NCBI RefSeq assembly: GCF_017792385.1
Contig: NZ_CP051230.1
Location: 496,001-560,000, forward strand
DNA: 64,000 nt
Source: Hyphomonas sp.
Lineage (GTDB): Bacteria > Pseudomonadota > Alphaproteobacteria > Caulobacterales > Hyphomonadaceae
Reading direction: 5' to 3'
Below, in pieces: positions 51,575 through 61,200 of this stretch. Each line of letters opens with the position of its first letter. Position 1 is the first letter of the stretch. A program made the position numbers and the translations under genes. The notes below the pieces were generated by a model. It saw nothing but the letters and a program-made list of their open reading frames with translations. It had not been told where the DNA came from and did not search any database.

Positions 51575-53290
51575 CTAGCCAGTCTTCTTCTGGAGTTCCG
51601 GCAGATCATTCACGGCCACATCGACTGCGTCCGTCTTGTCCTGCGGCACGGCCCGGCGAACCAGCGTTTCCGGCACGGTGATGAAAGCGGTCGTCCCCCG
51701 CCCGGGTTCAGAGCGTAGCTTGATGCGCAGCCCCTGGGCATCCGCCAGGCGGCGCGCCACGCTGAGGCCAAGCCCGACCCCGGTGGAGTGATCGTATTTC
51801 TGGTGCGCCGGACGCGAATGGAAGAAGGGTTCAAAGGCCCGTTCGAGCACATCCTGGGTCATGCCGCGTCCGCGGTCCCGCACCATCACGACCAGTCCGA
51901 CACCGGACACCATGCCGGCCTTGACCACGATCGGCGCAGAAGATCCGGCCTCGAGCGCATTCTTGATGATGTTGCGGACGATGATTTCGAAACTGTTCTC
52001 GTCCATGTCCGCCGAAAGATTCTGCGGGACGCTGACCTTCAGACGATCTGCGAAACGGGCATACTCGCCCTCTGTGAACTTCCGGACAACATTGTTGATG
52101 ACTTCCGACACCGAGACTTCCGAGGACTGCGCCAGATAATCGTCACGTTCCATGCGGGTGAAGTTGATGATCCCGTCAAGCGTGGAGGAGAGGATCATGG
52201 CCTGCTCCCCGATCTTGTCCGCATAGGTGCTGACTTCTTCCTCGTTGCACGGAATATTGGACGATGAGCCAATCACGCCGGCGCAGGCCGAGATGACGTC
52301 AAGCGGCACCTTGAGCTCGGCGCTCATCGAGGCCAGGAAGCGCGTCTTGGCCTCATTGGCCGCTTCTGCTTCATTCCGCGCATTCTCGATCTCGAAACGC
52401 ACTTCTTCCATACGTGTCACATCCGTATAGACGACCACCGTACCGACGCCGGTGATATGCTCCACCGATTTCTGCCAGTAGACGCCATCGCGCCGGATCG
52501 GCTTGTCGACCGGCTCCAGCGAGTCTTCGCGCGACGAGAACACTTTCTGGTGGAGCTGGTTCTCGACGATGACATCACCGGCTTCGCTGAAGATGGCAAA
52601 AGCCTGATGGCTGGCTTCAAGCGCCCCGATCAGCAGGTCCCTGGATTCCTCCGCCTTGATCGTGGCGTCGATATCGGACCGGTAGACCAGGTAACTGGAC
52701 CGGGCGCCGAGATAGAGCGCAAACTTGAAGAAGATCATCATCGCGCAGATCGTCGCACCCGTAACCGACTGGTAGAAGGCGCTGTAGGCGGCGCCTGCGA
52801 CGAAGGCGGCGATGGCGTAGCGCAGGACGATGCGCGGCACACGGGTCAGCATGCTGGCCATGCCGGCAGACATAGGCGTGATCATGAGGCCACCCATGAT
52901 CATGGCGGCATTCTCGTCTGGACCGACGAAGAATGGCAAGGATCCCCAGGCGAGGCCGAATGCGATGGCAAGGAATTCGGACCGGCGGAGATATTTTCCG
53001 CTGACCTGTTTGGGGGCCGGACGGCCGCGCTTCAGCAGGTAGTCGATCACGAGCAGCAGGGCCAGGCCGAGATTGATGGTGATCCAGACTTCGATATTTG
53101 TGTTGGGCACCCAGCGGTGCACCAGGAAGCTGGCGCCGATCGTGTTGACCAGCATGATAAGGGCCATGACCAGCTTGTGGCGGGAAAAATCCATATGCTG
53201 CTGCAACAGGATCAGGCGGTCGACCGCCGTCTCCCGGGGAAGCGCGTTCCCGGTCACATAGGACAGAAATGATTTTTCCTGCTTTGCCAT
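51575..53290 (-). CDS. Sensor-kinase-like protein with phosphoacceptor His replaced by Ala
   Basis: The 571-residue membrane protein has six N-terminal helices (about 30-190), a PAS-like domain (about 205-300), a HisKA-like helix pair and HATPase_c. In the H-box the sequence reads FLASMSAELKVPLDVIS: Ala324 (codon at 52319-52321) stands where the phosphoacceptor His is expected. The ATP-binding part looks intact (IIVRNIIKNALEAG, DRGRGM, GVGLGLSV). It may bind ATP and regulate partners without autophosphorylation, as DivL (Tyr at that site) does. The start at 53290 is weakly supported; a GTG at 53305 is the alternative. Confidence 0.87.
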   Translation of the reverse strand: MAKQEKSFLSYVTGNALPRETAVDRLILLQQHMDFSRHKLVMALIMLVNTIGASFLVHRWVPNTNIEVWITINLGLALLLVIDYLLKRGRPAPKQVSGKYLRRSEFLAIAFGLAWGSLPFFVGPDENAAMIMGGLMITPMSAGMASMLTRVPRIVLRYAIAAFVAGAAYSAFYQSVTGATICAMMIFFKFALYLGARSSYLVYRSDIDATIKAEESRDLLIGALEASHQAFAIFSEAGDVIVENQLHQKVFSSREDSLEPVDKPIRRDGVYWQKSVEHITGVGTVVVYTDVTRMEEVRFEIENARNEAEAANEAKTRFLASMSAELKVPLDVISACAGVIGSSSNIPCNEEEVSTYADKIGEQAMILSSTLDGIINFTRMERDDYLAQSSEVSVSEVINNVVRKFTEGEYARFADRLKVSVPQNLSADMDENSFEIIVRNIIKNALEAGSSAPIVVKAGMVSGVGLVVMVRDRGRGMTQDVLERAFEPFFHSRPAHQKYDHSTGVGLGLSVARRLADAQGLRIKLRSEPGRGTTAFITVPETLVRRAVPQDKTDAVDVAVNDLPELQKKTG

Positions 53291-53366
53291 GACACCGCTA
53301 TACACAGGGCAAGTGAATATTCCGCTCTACGGTCGTGACCGGATTGAGAGACTGTGGAAACCTGTC

Positions 53367-53384
53367 GTTAACGCGTGTGTTAAC
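53367..53384. promoter_or_regulatory. GTTAAC pair between the sensor-like protein and the flavin oxidoreductase
   Basis: GTTAAC (53367-53372) and GTTAAC (53379-53384) are separated by 6 bases; the TTAA cores are 8 bases apart rather than the 7 of CtrA boxes. It is 77 bases upstream of the sensor-like start. A degenerate CtrA site or another dimer's site is possible. Confidence 0.3.
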
Positions 53385-53466
53385 CAAAAATAGATGTTAG
53401 GGGGCGGTTGCCTTTCCGGTCTCCGGTTCTGTAGCTTGCGTTCCGGTAGAGGAGACGATCGCGCCC

Positions 53467-54786
53467 GTGCCACATTCCGCTGCGCCCTTCAGGATAGCCG
53501 TCATCGGTGCCGGTCCAGGTGGACTGAGCACCGCACACTTCATCCAGCAGGCTGGCCACAAGGCCACCGTGTTCGAGGCTGACAGCCGCTTGGGCGGCAA
53601 ATCCTTCTCGGTCGTGCGCGGCGATGCCATGAATGAAATGGGCACCTGCTACACGACACGCTCCCACAAGCTGGTGAAACGCTGGATGAAGGAACGCGGC
53701 ATCACGCTGACCCGACTGGGGGAAGCGCGCTATGACGGCGTGAAGGTGGTCGATTATGTGAAACAGGGCGATGGCCCTCCCCTGGCCTGGCAGGCCCTGA
53801 AATTCATTCGCGCCGCCGGACGCCTGCGCCGGGACATTCGCAACCGGCCGGACGACCCCGCCGTGTGCGAGGAAGCCGCCATGACCACGGCGGAATGGGT
53901 GAAACGCCTGAACCTGCCGAAAATCGACCTCGCCTCGCACCGCATTCAGACCACGCAAGGCTATGGGTTTACCGATGAGGCCACCATCGGCCAGACCGTC
54001 CAGTGGTGCGACCTGAACTACCTCTTGTCCGGCGTGCTGAACGACATGCACATGCCGGATCAGGGATGGAGCGAATTCTGGAGCCGGTTCGCGCAGGACA
54101 AGGATGTGCGCCTGGACAGCCCGGTGACGCACCTGGACCGGTCCGGCCCGAAGCCGGTCGTGACCGCCGCAGGCAAGAGCGAGGCATTCGATGCGGTCGT
54201 GTCCACCGTGCCGATGCAGAATTTCGTGCAGTTCTGCGCAGCCACGCGCGACGAGATGTTCATTCGCAATGGTATCGAATGGCAGAACTACACGACCACA
54301 CTGCTGACCTCACCCGACTGGTTCGACGGCCACATGATCATCGGCTATTCCGAGGCCAGCATGGACAGCAGCCGCAAGGGCGCCATTCTCGGCGGGCGCC
54401 GCGAAGGCGAAAGCGAGGAACTGGGGGGACGGCTCTACGTGACCGGCCAGTTCTCGACCGGGCTGACCCCGGCAGAATTGCGCGAGATCCTGATGGCGGA
54501 CGCCGAAAAGCACGGCTTCACGATCGAAAGCGTCATCCAGCAGAAAGTCTGGCAGTATTTTCCGCAATACACTGCCGACGCCGTGCGCAATGGCCTGTTC
54601 GGGGCCCTGCGCCGGGTTCAGGGCCAAAAGCGCACCTGGTTCAGCGGATCGAGCTTTTCGCATGAACTGGTCTGCAGCATCGTGGAGCAGTCGCAGGGCA
54701 TGGTGAGCCACATGCTGCACGAACTGTCTCTGCAGCCTGCACAGGCCACGAGCACCCACCCAGTCCGGACGGCTGAAACCGCCTAG
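53467..54786 (+). CDS. FAD-dependent oxidoreductase of the amine-oxidase fold
   Basis: The 439-residue flavoprotein has the Rossmann FAD motif IAVIGAGPGGLSTAHF (10-25), an acidic residue ending the second strand (VFEAD) and an RLGGKSF loop, which define the NAD(P)-binding/amine-oxidase-like group. The substrate is unknown; some relatives isomerise or saturate fatty acids or carotenoids. It begins with GTG after GAGGAG. It is convergent with the halogenase gene (shared CTAG), but no functional link is shown. Confidence 0.8.
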   Translation: MPHSAAPFRIAVIGAGPGGLSTAHFIQQAGHKATVFEADSRLGGKSFSVVRGDAMNEMGTCYTTRSHKLVKRWMKERGITLTRLGEARYDGVKVVDYVKQGDGPPLAWQALKFIRAAGRLRRDIRNRPDDPAVCEEAAMTTAEWVKRLNLPKIDLASHRIQTTQGYGFTDEATIGQTVQWCDLNYLLSGVLNDMHMPDQGWSEFWSRFAQDKDVRLDSPVTHLDRSGPKPVVTAAGKSEAFDAVVSTVPMQNFVQFCAATRDEMFIRNGIEWQNYTTTLLTSPDWFDGHMIIGYSEASMDSSRKGAILGGRREGESEELGGRLYVTGQFSTGLTPAELREILMADAEKHGFTIESVIQQKVWQYFPQYTADAVRNGLFGALRRVQGQKRTWFSGSSFSHELVCSIVEQSQGMVSHMLHELSLQPAQATSTHPVRTAETA

Positions 54787-56276
54787 ACCGTTTCCGGCGC
54801 GGCGCAGTACCGGTCTATGAACTCCTGATGGGACGGCATTTGCGAGACGGCCCGGGCGATGCCCGCCTGCAATCCCCCGAGCGCGGTTTTCAATTGTTCA
54901 TCCGTCATCAGATGGCCCATATGGTGATAGCGGGCCGGCGCCAGGCGCTGTCCCATCATGACCTGCAGCCAGGAATCCACCCGGAACAGGTCGTCCGATG
55001 CCTGATAGACCAGGCCGCCATCGCGGAACAGCGCGATCCTCTGGGCCAGGGATTCCGGAATCTCCATGTCACGCCGCGCGCGCCAGAAATCGGAATCATC
55101 GCGCTCGGTCAATTTGTAGTGGAGCACGATGAAATCGCGGATCTTTTCCAGTTCGCGGTCGGCCTGTGCATTGTAGTGATTGGCCTGAGCTTCTGTCACG
55201 CCAGCGAAGGGGAATTGCTGGACGAGCCGCGTCGCCCCGACCTGTATGAGATGGATGCTGGTGGATTCGAGTGGCTCGACAAAACCGCTGGACAGGCCAA
55301 GCGCCACACAATTCCTGTTCCACACCTTCTTCCGGCGACCCGTCTTGTAGCGGATCAGGCGCGGCTCGGTCAGGGCCTCACCTTCCACATGACTCATCAG
55401 ATAGGCGTGTGCCTCGTCCGGTGTCATGTTCTCACTGCAGAAGACCAGGCCGTTGCCGACCCGGTGCTGAAGCGGAATGCGCCATTGCCAGCCGGCATGA
55501 TGGGCGATGGCCCGTGTATAGGGAATGGCCGGGCCCACGGACTTAGTCTGGACCGCCAGAGCGCTGTCCGTCGGCAGCCAGTTTGTCCAGTCTTCATATC
55601 CCGTTTTCAGGGTCTGCTCGATGAGCAGGCCGCGAAAGCCCGTGCAGTCGATGAAGAAATCCCCCTCAATCCGCTCGCCTGATTTCAGCTTCAGGGCTGT
55701 CAGGAATCCGGTCTCGCCATCCTGCTCCACCTGTTCGATGAGACCTTCCACGCGCTTGACACCCTTCTTCTCGCTGAAGCTGCGAAGGAAGCGCGCATAC
55801 AGGCTGGCATCGAGATGATAGGCGAAGTTGAGACCGGACTTTTCGGACGTGTAGAAACGTTCTGCCTCTGCCGCCTGAAGCTCGAGGCAATAGGCGTCCA
55901 GATGCTCTCCGATGCCGCGTTCACGCGCCCGCATCCAGATATGGTAGAATTCCCCCATCCAGCTCGGCTTGCCGACCTGTCCGAAGGAGTGGATGTAGCG
56001 ATCACCGACGCCGCCCCAGTTCTCGAAGGCAATGCCCAGCTTGAACGTCGCCTTGGTGGCCCGCATGAAGTCCCGCTCGTCGATCCCCATCAGATGGTGG
56101 AAGGTACGATGTGTCGGGATCGTCGCCTCCCCCACGCCAACCGTGCCGATATCATCGGATTCGACCAGCGTGACCTCCAGCAGTGGCCCGAGGAGCCGGG
56201 ACAGGGCGGCCGCGGTGATCCAGCCGGCCGTGCCGCCGCCGGCGATGACAACTTTCCTGATCTTCTGCGTTTCCAA
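54783..56276 (-). CDS. Flavin-dependent tryptophan-halogenase-family enzyme
   Basis: The 497-residue FADH2-dependent halogenase homologue has GGGTAG (13-18), catalytic Lys79 in TFKLGIAFENW aligned with PrnA Lys79, the family motif WQWRIP at 263-268, and GLSSGFVEPLESTSIHL near 327-343 holding the catalytic Glu. It is the last gene of sapC-cupin-halogenase and near a TonB receptor, the context of Caulobacterales halogenases. Natural substrate is unknown; free Trp halogenation should not be assumed. Confidence 0.93.
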   Translation of the reverse strand: METQKIRKVVIAGGGTAGWITAAALSRLLGPLLEVTLVESDDIGTVGVGEATIPTHRTFHHLMGIDERDFMRATKATFKLGIAFENWGGVGDRYIHSFGQVGKPSWMGEFYHIWMRARERGIGEHLDAYCLELQAAEAERFYTSEKSGLNFAYHLDASLYARFLRSFSEKKGVKRVEGLIEQVEQDGETGFLTALKLKSGERIEGDFFIDCTGFRGLLIEQTLKTGYEDWTNWLPTDSALAVQTKSVGPAIPYTRAIAHHAGWQWRIPLQHRVGNGLVFCSENMTPDEAHAYLMSHVEGEALTEPRLIRYKTGRRKKVWNRNCVALGLSSGFVEPLESTSIHLIQVGATRLVQQFPFAGVTEAQANHYNAQADRELEKIRDFIVLHYKLTERDDSDFWRARRDMEIPESLAQRIALFRDGGLVYQASDDLFRVDSWLQVMMGQRLAPARYHHMGHLMTDEQLKTALGGLQAGIARAVSQMPSHQEFIDRYCAAPETV

Positions 56277-56303
56277 GTGAACCCCCGGTCTGTGTTGTCC
56301 GTA

Positions 56304-57341
56304 TCAGCGATTGAGTCGGTTGAGCAGCATCGCCCGCAACCGTCGGGCGCTGGCCGCATCCAGCGGGGCCAGATTGCCCTGCGCCCCTTCCGGCAAATGG
56401 GCCGCCGGCGCGTCCGCTGGGCCGAAGATGTAATAATCGAACAGCGCCTTCCAGGCCTGCTTCTCCGGTGCGGGGCGGTCCCGCAGGCTGAGCATGGCAT
56501 GCAGCAGCGTGTTCTGGGGCGTGTCCATGAAGGCCGGGGAGGTATTCCACCAGTAATTGATCATCGCCGTGAACGCCCCGACCCCTTCGACATTGTGCCA
56601 CCACAGGGCCGGGTAAAAGAGCACATCGCCCGGCTCCAGCTCGGCCACCTGTCCGGCCGCCATGGCCTCGGCAAAGCGCGGATAGCGATCGAGGTCCGGA
56701 GCCCGGAAATCGACCATGCTGACCACCTGTCCGCCCGGCGTCGGCTCCAGCGGGCCCGGATAGAGATTGGCCACCTGTTCCGGCGGAAACAGGGTGAAGG
56801 TGCGCTTGCCCACCATACAGCAGGCTAGATTGTGAGACATGTCGTAATGCGCCGACGCAATCGTGTGATTGCCCATCCACAGGCTGACGAGCGGTCTGTG
56901 CGCCTCGAACATGGGATGGTTCAGGGCCAGGTCATTCGCTCCGCGCAGTCCGGGAAAGAAGCCGTCCAGATCCGTTGAGCCGACATAGGCGGAGGATCCG
57001 TCCGGATGCGCCATCATTTCGCGGATGCGGGCGAAGAATTCCTGCAGCGGCACCCGGCCACGTTCGAAATTGAAGCCGTCGACTGCATCGGTATAGAAGT
57101 ATCGCCCGCCCGCTTCGGGCCCGCACCTGTACTCGACGATGGGGCGTCCATTGTAGAAGGACTCAATGTGCTGCATGGCGGCATCGGGCGATTCCTGCCC
57201 CTTGCGCACAAGGGGCCAGTCCCGCGCGACACCTTTCAGGATCACGGGCGTCTGTTCCTGCATCAGACGGTCATAGGGGATGGCGTCTGGCGCGACGCCT
57301 TCGAGTTCGACTGTCCTGCGCGTAATGTCCAGTCCGGACAC
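56304..57341 (-). CDS. Cupin_8/JmjC-like oxygenase
   Basis: The 345-residue protein has a JmjC/Cupin_8 barrel with Fe(II) ligands His165 and Asp167 (AHYDMSHNLACCMVGKRTFTLFPP) and His249 (LWWHNVEG), the facial triad of 2-oxoglutarate-dependent oxygenases such as FIH. It would hydroxylate a protein or small molecule. It lies 27 bases upstream of the halogenase and 18 after sapC, so all three are probably one transcript. Confidence 0.9.
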   Translation of the reverse strand: MSGLDITRRTVELEGVAPDAIPYDRLMQEQTPVILKGVARDWPLVRKGQESPDAAMQHIESFYNGRPIVEYRCGPEAGGRYFYTDAVDGFNFERGRVPLQEFFARIREMMAHPDGSSAYVGSTDLDGFFPGLRGANDLALNHPMFEAHRPLVSLWMGNHTIASAHYDMSHNLACCMVGKRTFTLFPPEQVANLYPGPLEPTPGGQVVSMVDFRAPDLDRYPRFAEAMAAGQVAELEPGDVLFYPALWWHNVEGVGAFTAMINYWWNTSPAFMDTPQNTLLHAMLSLRDRPAPEKQAWKALFDYYIFGPADAPAAHLPEGAQGNLAPLDAASARRLRAMLLNRLNR

Positions 57342-57359
57342 GGCGTCCTCCCTGAATCC

Positions 57360-58091
57360 CTAGTTGCCGCCCGCGCGCTTTGCGTTCTTCATCATGATCA
57401 GGCGGTTCACATTGGCGAGCGATGCCAGCACAAGATAGGCCGCGCGCAGGAAACCGCCACGATGCAGCTGTTCCAGCGCCGGGCCCTGCAGGGCCGCGAG
57501 ACGCTCCTCGCTGAGGGTGAACAGGTCAGGCACCTTGTATTCGGTATGGTCATCCAGCTTGATGTCCAGAGAGACCGGCTCAATCAGGCCCGCCGCATCA
57601 AACGCATCGAACATCGGCTTCATCATGTCTGCGCCTACCGTGATGACGCGCAAGGCCTGGCTGACATGCTGCAGATAGGGCGCGTTTCCGCCCTGTGGCA
57701 GGAAAAGCGGTTCGCCTTCTGTCTTGCTGATGCGCGGATCGTCCAGATTGACGTGAATGACCGGCTCCCGGCGCGTCTCCCCGTCCACGGACTGGTCCTG
57801 GAACCCGATCAGGAACGGGCCGCGCTGCAGCATTGCCGGGATGTAGCGTGCGATCCAGCGATCTCCGTCGAGATACAGATTCTCTGCCTTGTCGAGCCCC
57901 AGCAGGACGACGCAGAAATAGTCTCCGGCCTCATTCTTCCGGAAGAAGACCGGATAGTCGCGCTGCAGCTCGGAAAATTCGGTGGGATAGACCGCAACCT
58001 GATTCACGCTGTCGCCGAACTCGGCGCCCCGGCGCGCAATCACCTTCAGGTCTGCGTGGTCTATATTATTGAGTAGTGCCGTATTGGCCAT
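57360..58091 (-). CDS. SapC-family protein
   Basis: This is a 243-residue SapC-domain protein with the central VYPTEFSELQRDYPVFFRKN segment and LDGDRWIARYIPAMLQRGPFLIG core. SapC proteins are often found with TonB receptors and halogenases in Caulobacterales but their biochemical role is unclear. The start at 58091 (MANTALL) has AAAGGGCGG upstream. It is the first gene after the receptor's terminator and leads the cupin and halogenase. Confidence 0.88.
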   Translation of the reverse strand: MANTALLNNIDHADLKVIARRGAEFGDSVNQVAVYPTEFSELQRDYPVFFRKNEAGDYFCVVLLGLDKAENLYLDGDRWIARYIPAMLQRGPFLIGFQDQSVDGETRREPVIHVNLDDPRISKTEGEPLFLPQGGNAPYLQHVSQALRVITVGADMMKPMFDAFDAAGLIEPVSLDIKLDDHTEYKVPDLFTLSEERLAALQGPALEQLHRGGFLRAAYLVLASLANVNRLIMMKNAKRAGGN

Positions 58092-58192
58092 GATCCGCCC
58101 TTTGATGGCTGGCGCGTATGGCGGGCCCACCTGCCCTGCGCCTTCCCGTTTTTATCATGATGGAACAATCCCCTGCCCCGGACAAGCGAGGC

Positions 58193-58221
58193 AAAAAAGG
58201 CCGCTGCAAGCAGCGGCCTTT
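58193..58221 (-). terminator. Terminator of the TonB-receptor gene
   Basis: On the minus strand an 11-base stem AAAGGCCGCTG / CAGCGGCCTTT (58196-58206 and 58211-58221 on the plus strand) with loop CTTG is followed by TTTTTT. It lies between the receptor stop (58257) and the sapC start (58091), so sapC either has its own promoter or depends on partial read-through. Confidence 0.87.
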
Positions 58222-58256
58222 CCTGAAGTTTCAAGTCTGGTTCAAATCGTGTCCGA

Positions 58257-61200
58257 TCAGAACTTGTAGCGCAGGCCCAGCAGGTAACGCGGGGACAGCT
58301 CGTAGACATAGAAGACCTGCTCCGGCACGCGGTGATAGATCCGCTGGTCTTCGCCGGTCAGATTGATGCCCTCGAACGACACGGCCAGTTGCTCGTTGAT
58401 GTCGTAGCTGACGTTCAGGTCGTACTGACCGTAATCCTCGACATAGGTACCAGACCGGTCACCGCCCTGGTTCGTGGCGAGGAGGAAGGTATCACGCCAG
58501 TTGTAGGCCAGACGGGCGGAGAAGCCATACTTCTCGTAGATCGCCGTCAGGTTTGCCGTGTCAGACAGACCCACCAGAGCGAACTGGTTCTCATCAATGC
58601 TCGCCGCCGGATCCAGTTCAACATCCCCGTTCACGAGGGTATAATTGGCCTGGAAGCCGAAGCCCGTATCGCCGAAGAAGTGCTGCCAGGCGAACTCCAT
58701 ACCATCGATATTGCCTTCGCGGTTGTTGATCGGCTGGTTGACACTGAAGATGGCCAGCGGGTCATTGGCGTCCGAAGAGACATCGTATTGACCAAGGATC
58801 TGGTCAACATAGCTCTGCGGCAGGGCACCGCCGACGAGTTGCGATTGGAACTCTGCCTGAGCTGCGGCCAGATCACCACCATTGGCTTCGATCAGGGCCG
58901 TCAGCGTGAAGAGGTTTGCTTCGGACTGGTCAACACCCAAATCATTGATGATATCCAGCGCGTCGCCTGAACGGGAGCCCGCTGCACCGGAAGCCGGATC
59001 ACGCAGACCGAACAGATTGCGCTCGACCACACCATTACCGATGAAGTTCTTCACACGCTTGTCGAAGTATCCAGCCGATACATAGCTCGTGTCGCCATAG
59101 TACCATTCGACAGAGATGTCGAAATTGTCTGACTCAAGCGGCAGGAGACCGGGATTCTGCGAGGCCCCCGTCAGTGAACCACCAAAAGCGGTCGGGCGGT
59201 TAGGCTGGTTTGCTGTCGTCGACGCGAACAGGCTGCTGTACCCAACGCGACCGATCGTCTTGCTGTAAGATGCACGAGCAACGATGTTGTCCGTCACGTC
59301 CACCTGGAAGTCGACATTCGGAAGAAGGTGGTCGTAAGAGCCACTTCCGGAAACGTCCTGCTTGTCACCGGATTGCACGACGAGGAAGTCGTTATCAGCC
59401 GTCCACAGGATGTCAGACGGCACGGATTGTTCCGTGATCGATGTGACTTCGGTTTCTTCGTAGCGCAGACCGAGATTGACGCGGGCCGGACGATCCAGGA
59501 ATTCGCTTTCCATCTGGAAGGCTGCGAACAGGGAAGTGATTTCCTCCTGAACGGTGTCAGCCGTCTCGGACACGTTCACCGAATTGCCCGGATACGCTGC
59601 CTGGAGCAGCGGGAACAATTTGGCCGCATCTGCGCGGAAAGCGACATCGGCCTGTCCAACATTCACATCGTCGAACAGGCAGGACAGGCAGTAGGTATCG
59701 ACCAGACCCGGCGCGAACTGTTCAACGTCGCCCGGATTGGAAATACCCCAGGACCCCAGATCCTGCTGAGTGGTGCGCGTCCAGCGGTCCATTTCGGTAT
59801 CGCGATAATTACCGCCGACCGTCAGGCTGCTATTGTCGAAATCCCAGACCACGCGCAGGTCGATTTCGTCAACCTGGTGCTCCATGCGGGAAGAGTTCGA
59901 GCGTTGCACCTGGGTGCCGAGGTCACCGACGTCCAGCACGCCATTGCCGTTGCCGCGAACGCTGTCATCGATCGTATAGGACTGGATCGGGTAACCGCTG
60001 CGATAATCAACAGAGTGCTGAAGGATGACAGGTGCCCCGAAGGTCACGAAGGTTGCCGTGTGGCCAAGCGGGTTGTTGCCGCCGGATTCCGACTTGGAGC
60101 TGTGCGCGTCGAAGATCACGGTCGCCCGGTCGTTGACTTCCCATTCGGCATTGAAGCCAAGCGAGTTCAACTCATCCTTCGTAGCGCGGTTGGTTTGCTC
60201 GAAACCGATATCCTTGGAGCCGTTATTGTTCTCCTGCATGAAGACCGCGGTCGCGACCGGGCCATCATTGTCGAAGATGATCTGGTCAAGCGGCGTGGCA
60301 AACCAGTTGGTCTGCTCATAGCGCAGCTCGTCATATTCGTTCTTCGCGTAGGTATAGTCACCGGTCAGCGTGAGATTGTCCATCGGGCGGAACTGGAGAA
60401 CCAGCTGGCCGTTCAGGCGCTCGCGCGACAGGTCGGAGAAATCGTACCGGCTGTCCTGCGCAATGGCATAGAGCTGGCCAGCAGCGGGCGGGTTGGTGAT
60501 CTGGGTGGATCCATCGCCGCGCGTATAGCTGCCATCGATCGAACCATCAGCAGACTCACGAACAATCCAGTCATTGACCTGCTGGGTCGGCGCGCCGGAA
60601 TCCCGCTTGGAATAGGATCCGAAGAGACCGATGCCGAACCGGTCGGAATCGTCGGTCCAGCTGGCAAGACCGGACAGTTCCGGCGTGAAGTCATCGCCGG
60701 CTTCGACGCTGGTATCGTTCATCGCCTTGGCGGAAATCGAGAAATTCGTGCCGGGATCATCAAACGGCGTACGCGTCTTGATGTTCACTGTGGCGCCGAT
60801 GCCGCCGGAAGGCAGGACAGCCTGGCCGGTCTTGTAGACTTCGAGCCCGTTCACGCCTTCGGAGGCGAGGTTGGCGAAGTCGAACGCCCGGTCACCGCCG
60901 GCACCGTAGTTTCCGCGCGTACCAATCGCGCGAACCTTGGCTGTCGGCATGGTACGGCCGTTGAGCGTGACCAGGTTGAAGCCTGGGCCGAAGCCGCGCA
61001 CGGTGATCTCGGACCCCTCACCATTGACGCGGTTGATGGACACGCCGGTGATCCGCTGAAGCGATTCAGCCAGGTTCGTGTCCGGGAACTTGCCGATGTC
61101 TTCGGCGGAGATGGCATCGACGACACCATTTGAGTCACGCTTGATGTCCATGGCACGCTCGAGCGATCCGCGGATCCCCTGCACGACCACGACATCCTGG

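Noticed and set aside
53367..53384. Paired GTTAAC read as a CtrA box
   Set aside because: The TTAA cores are 8 bases apart instead of 7, so it was kept only as a low-confidence site and not as a CtrA box.
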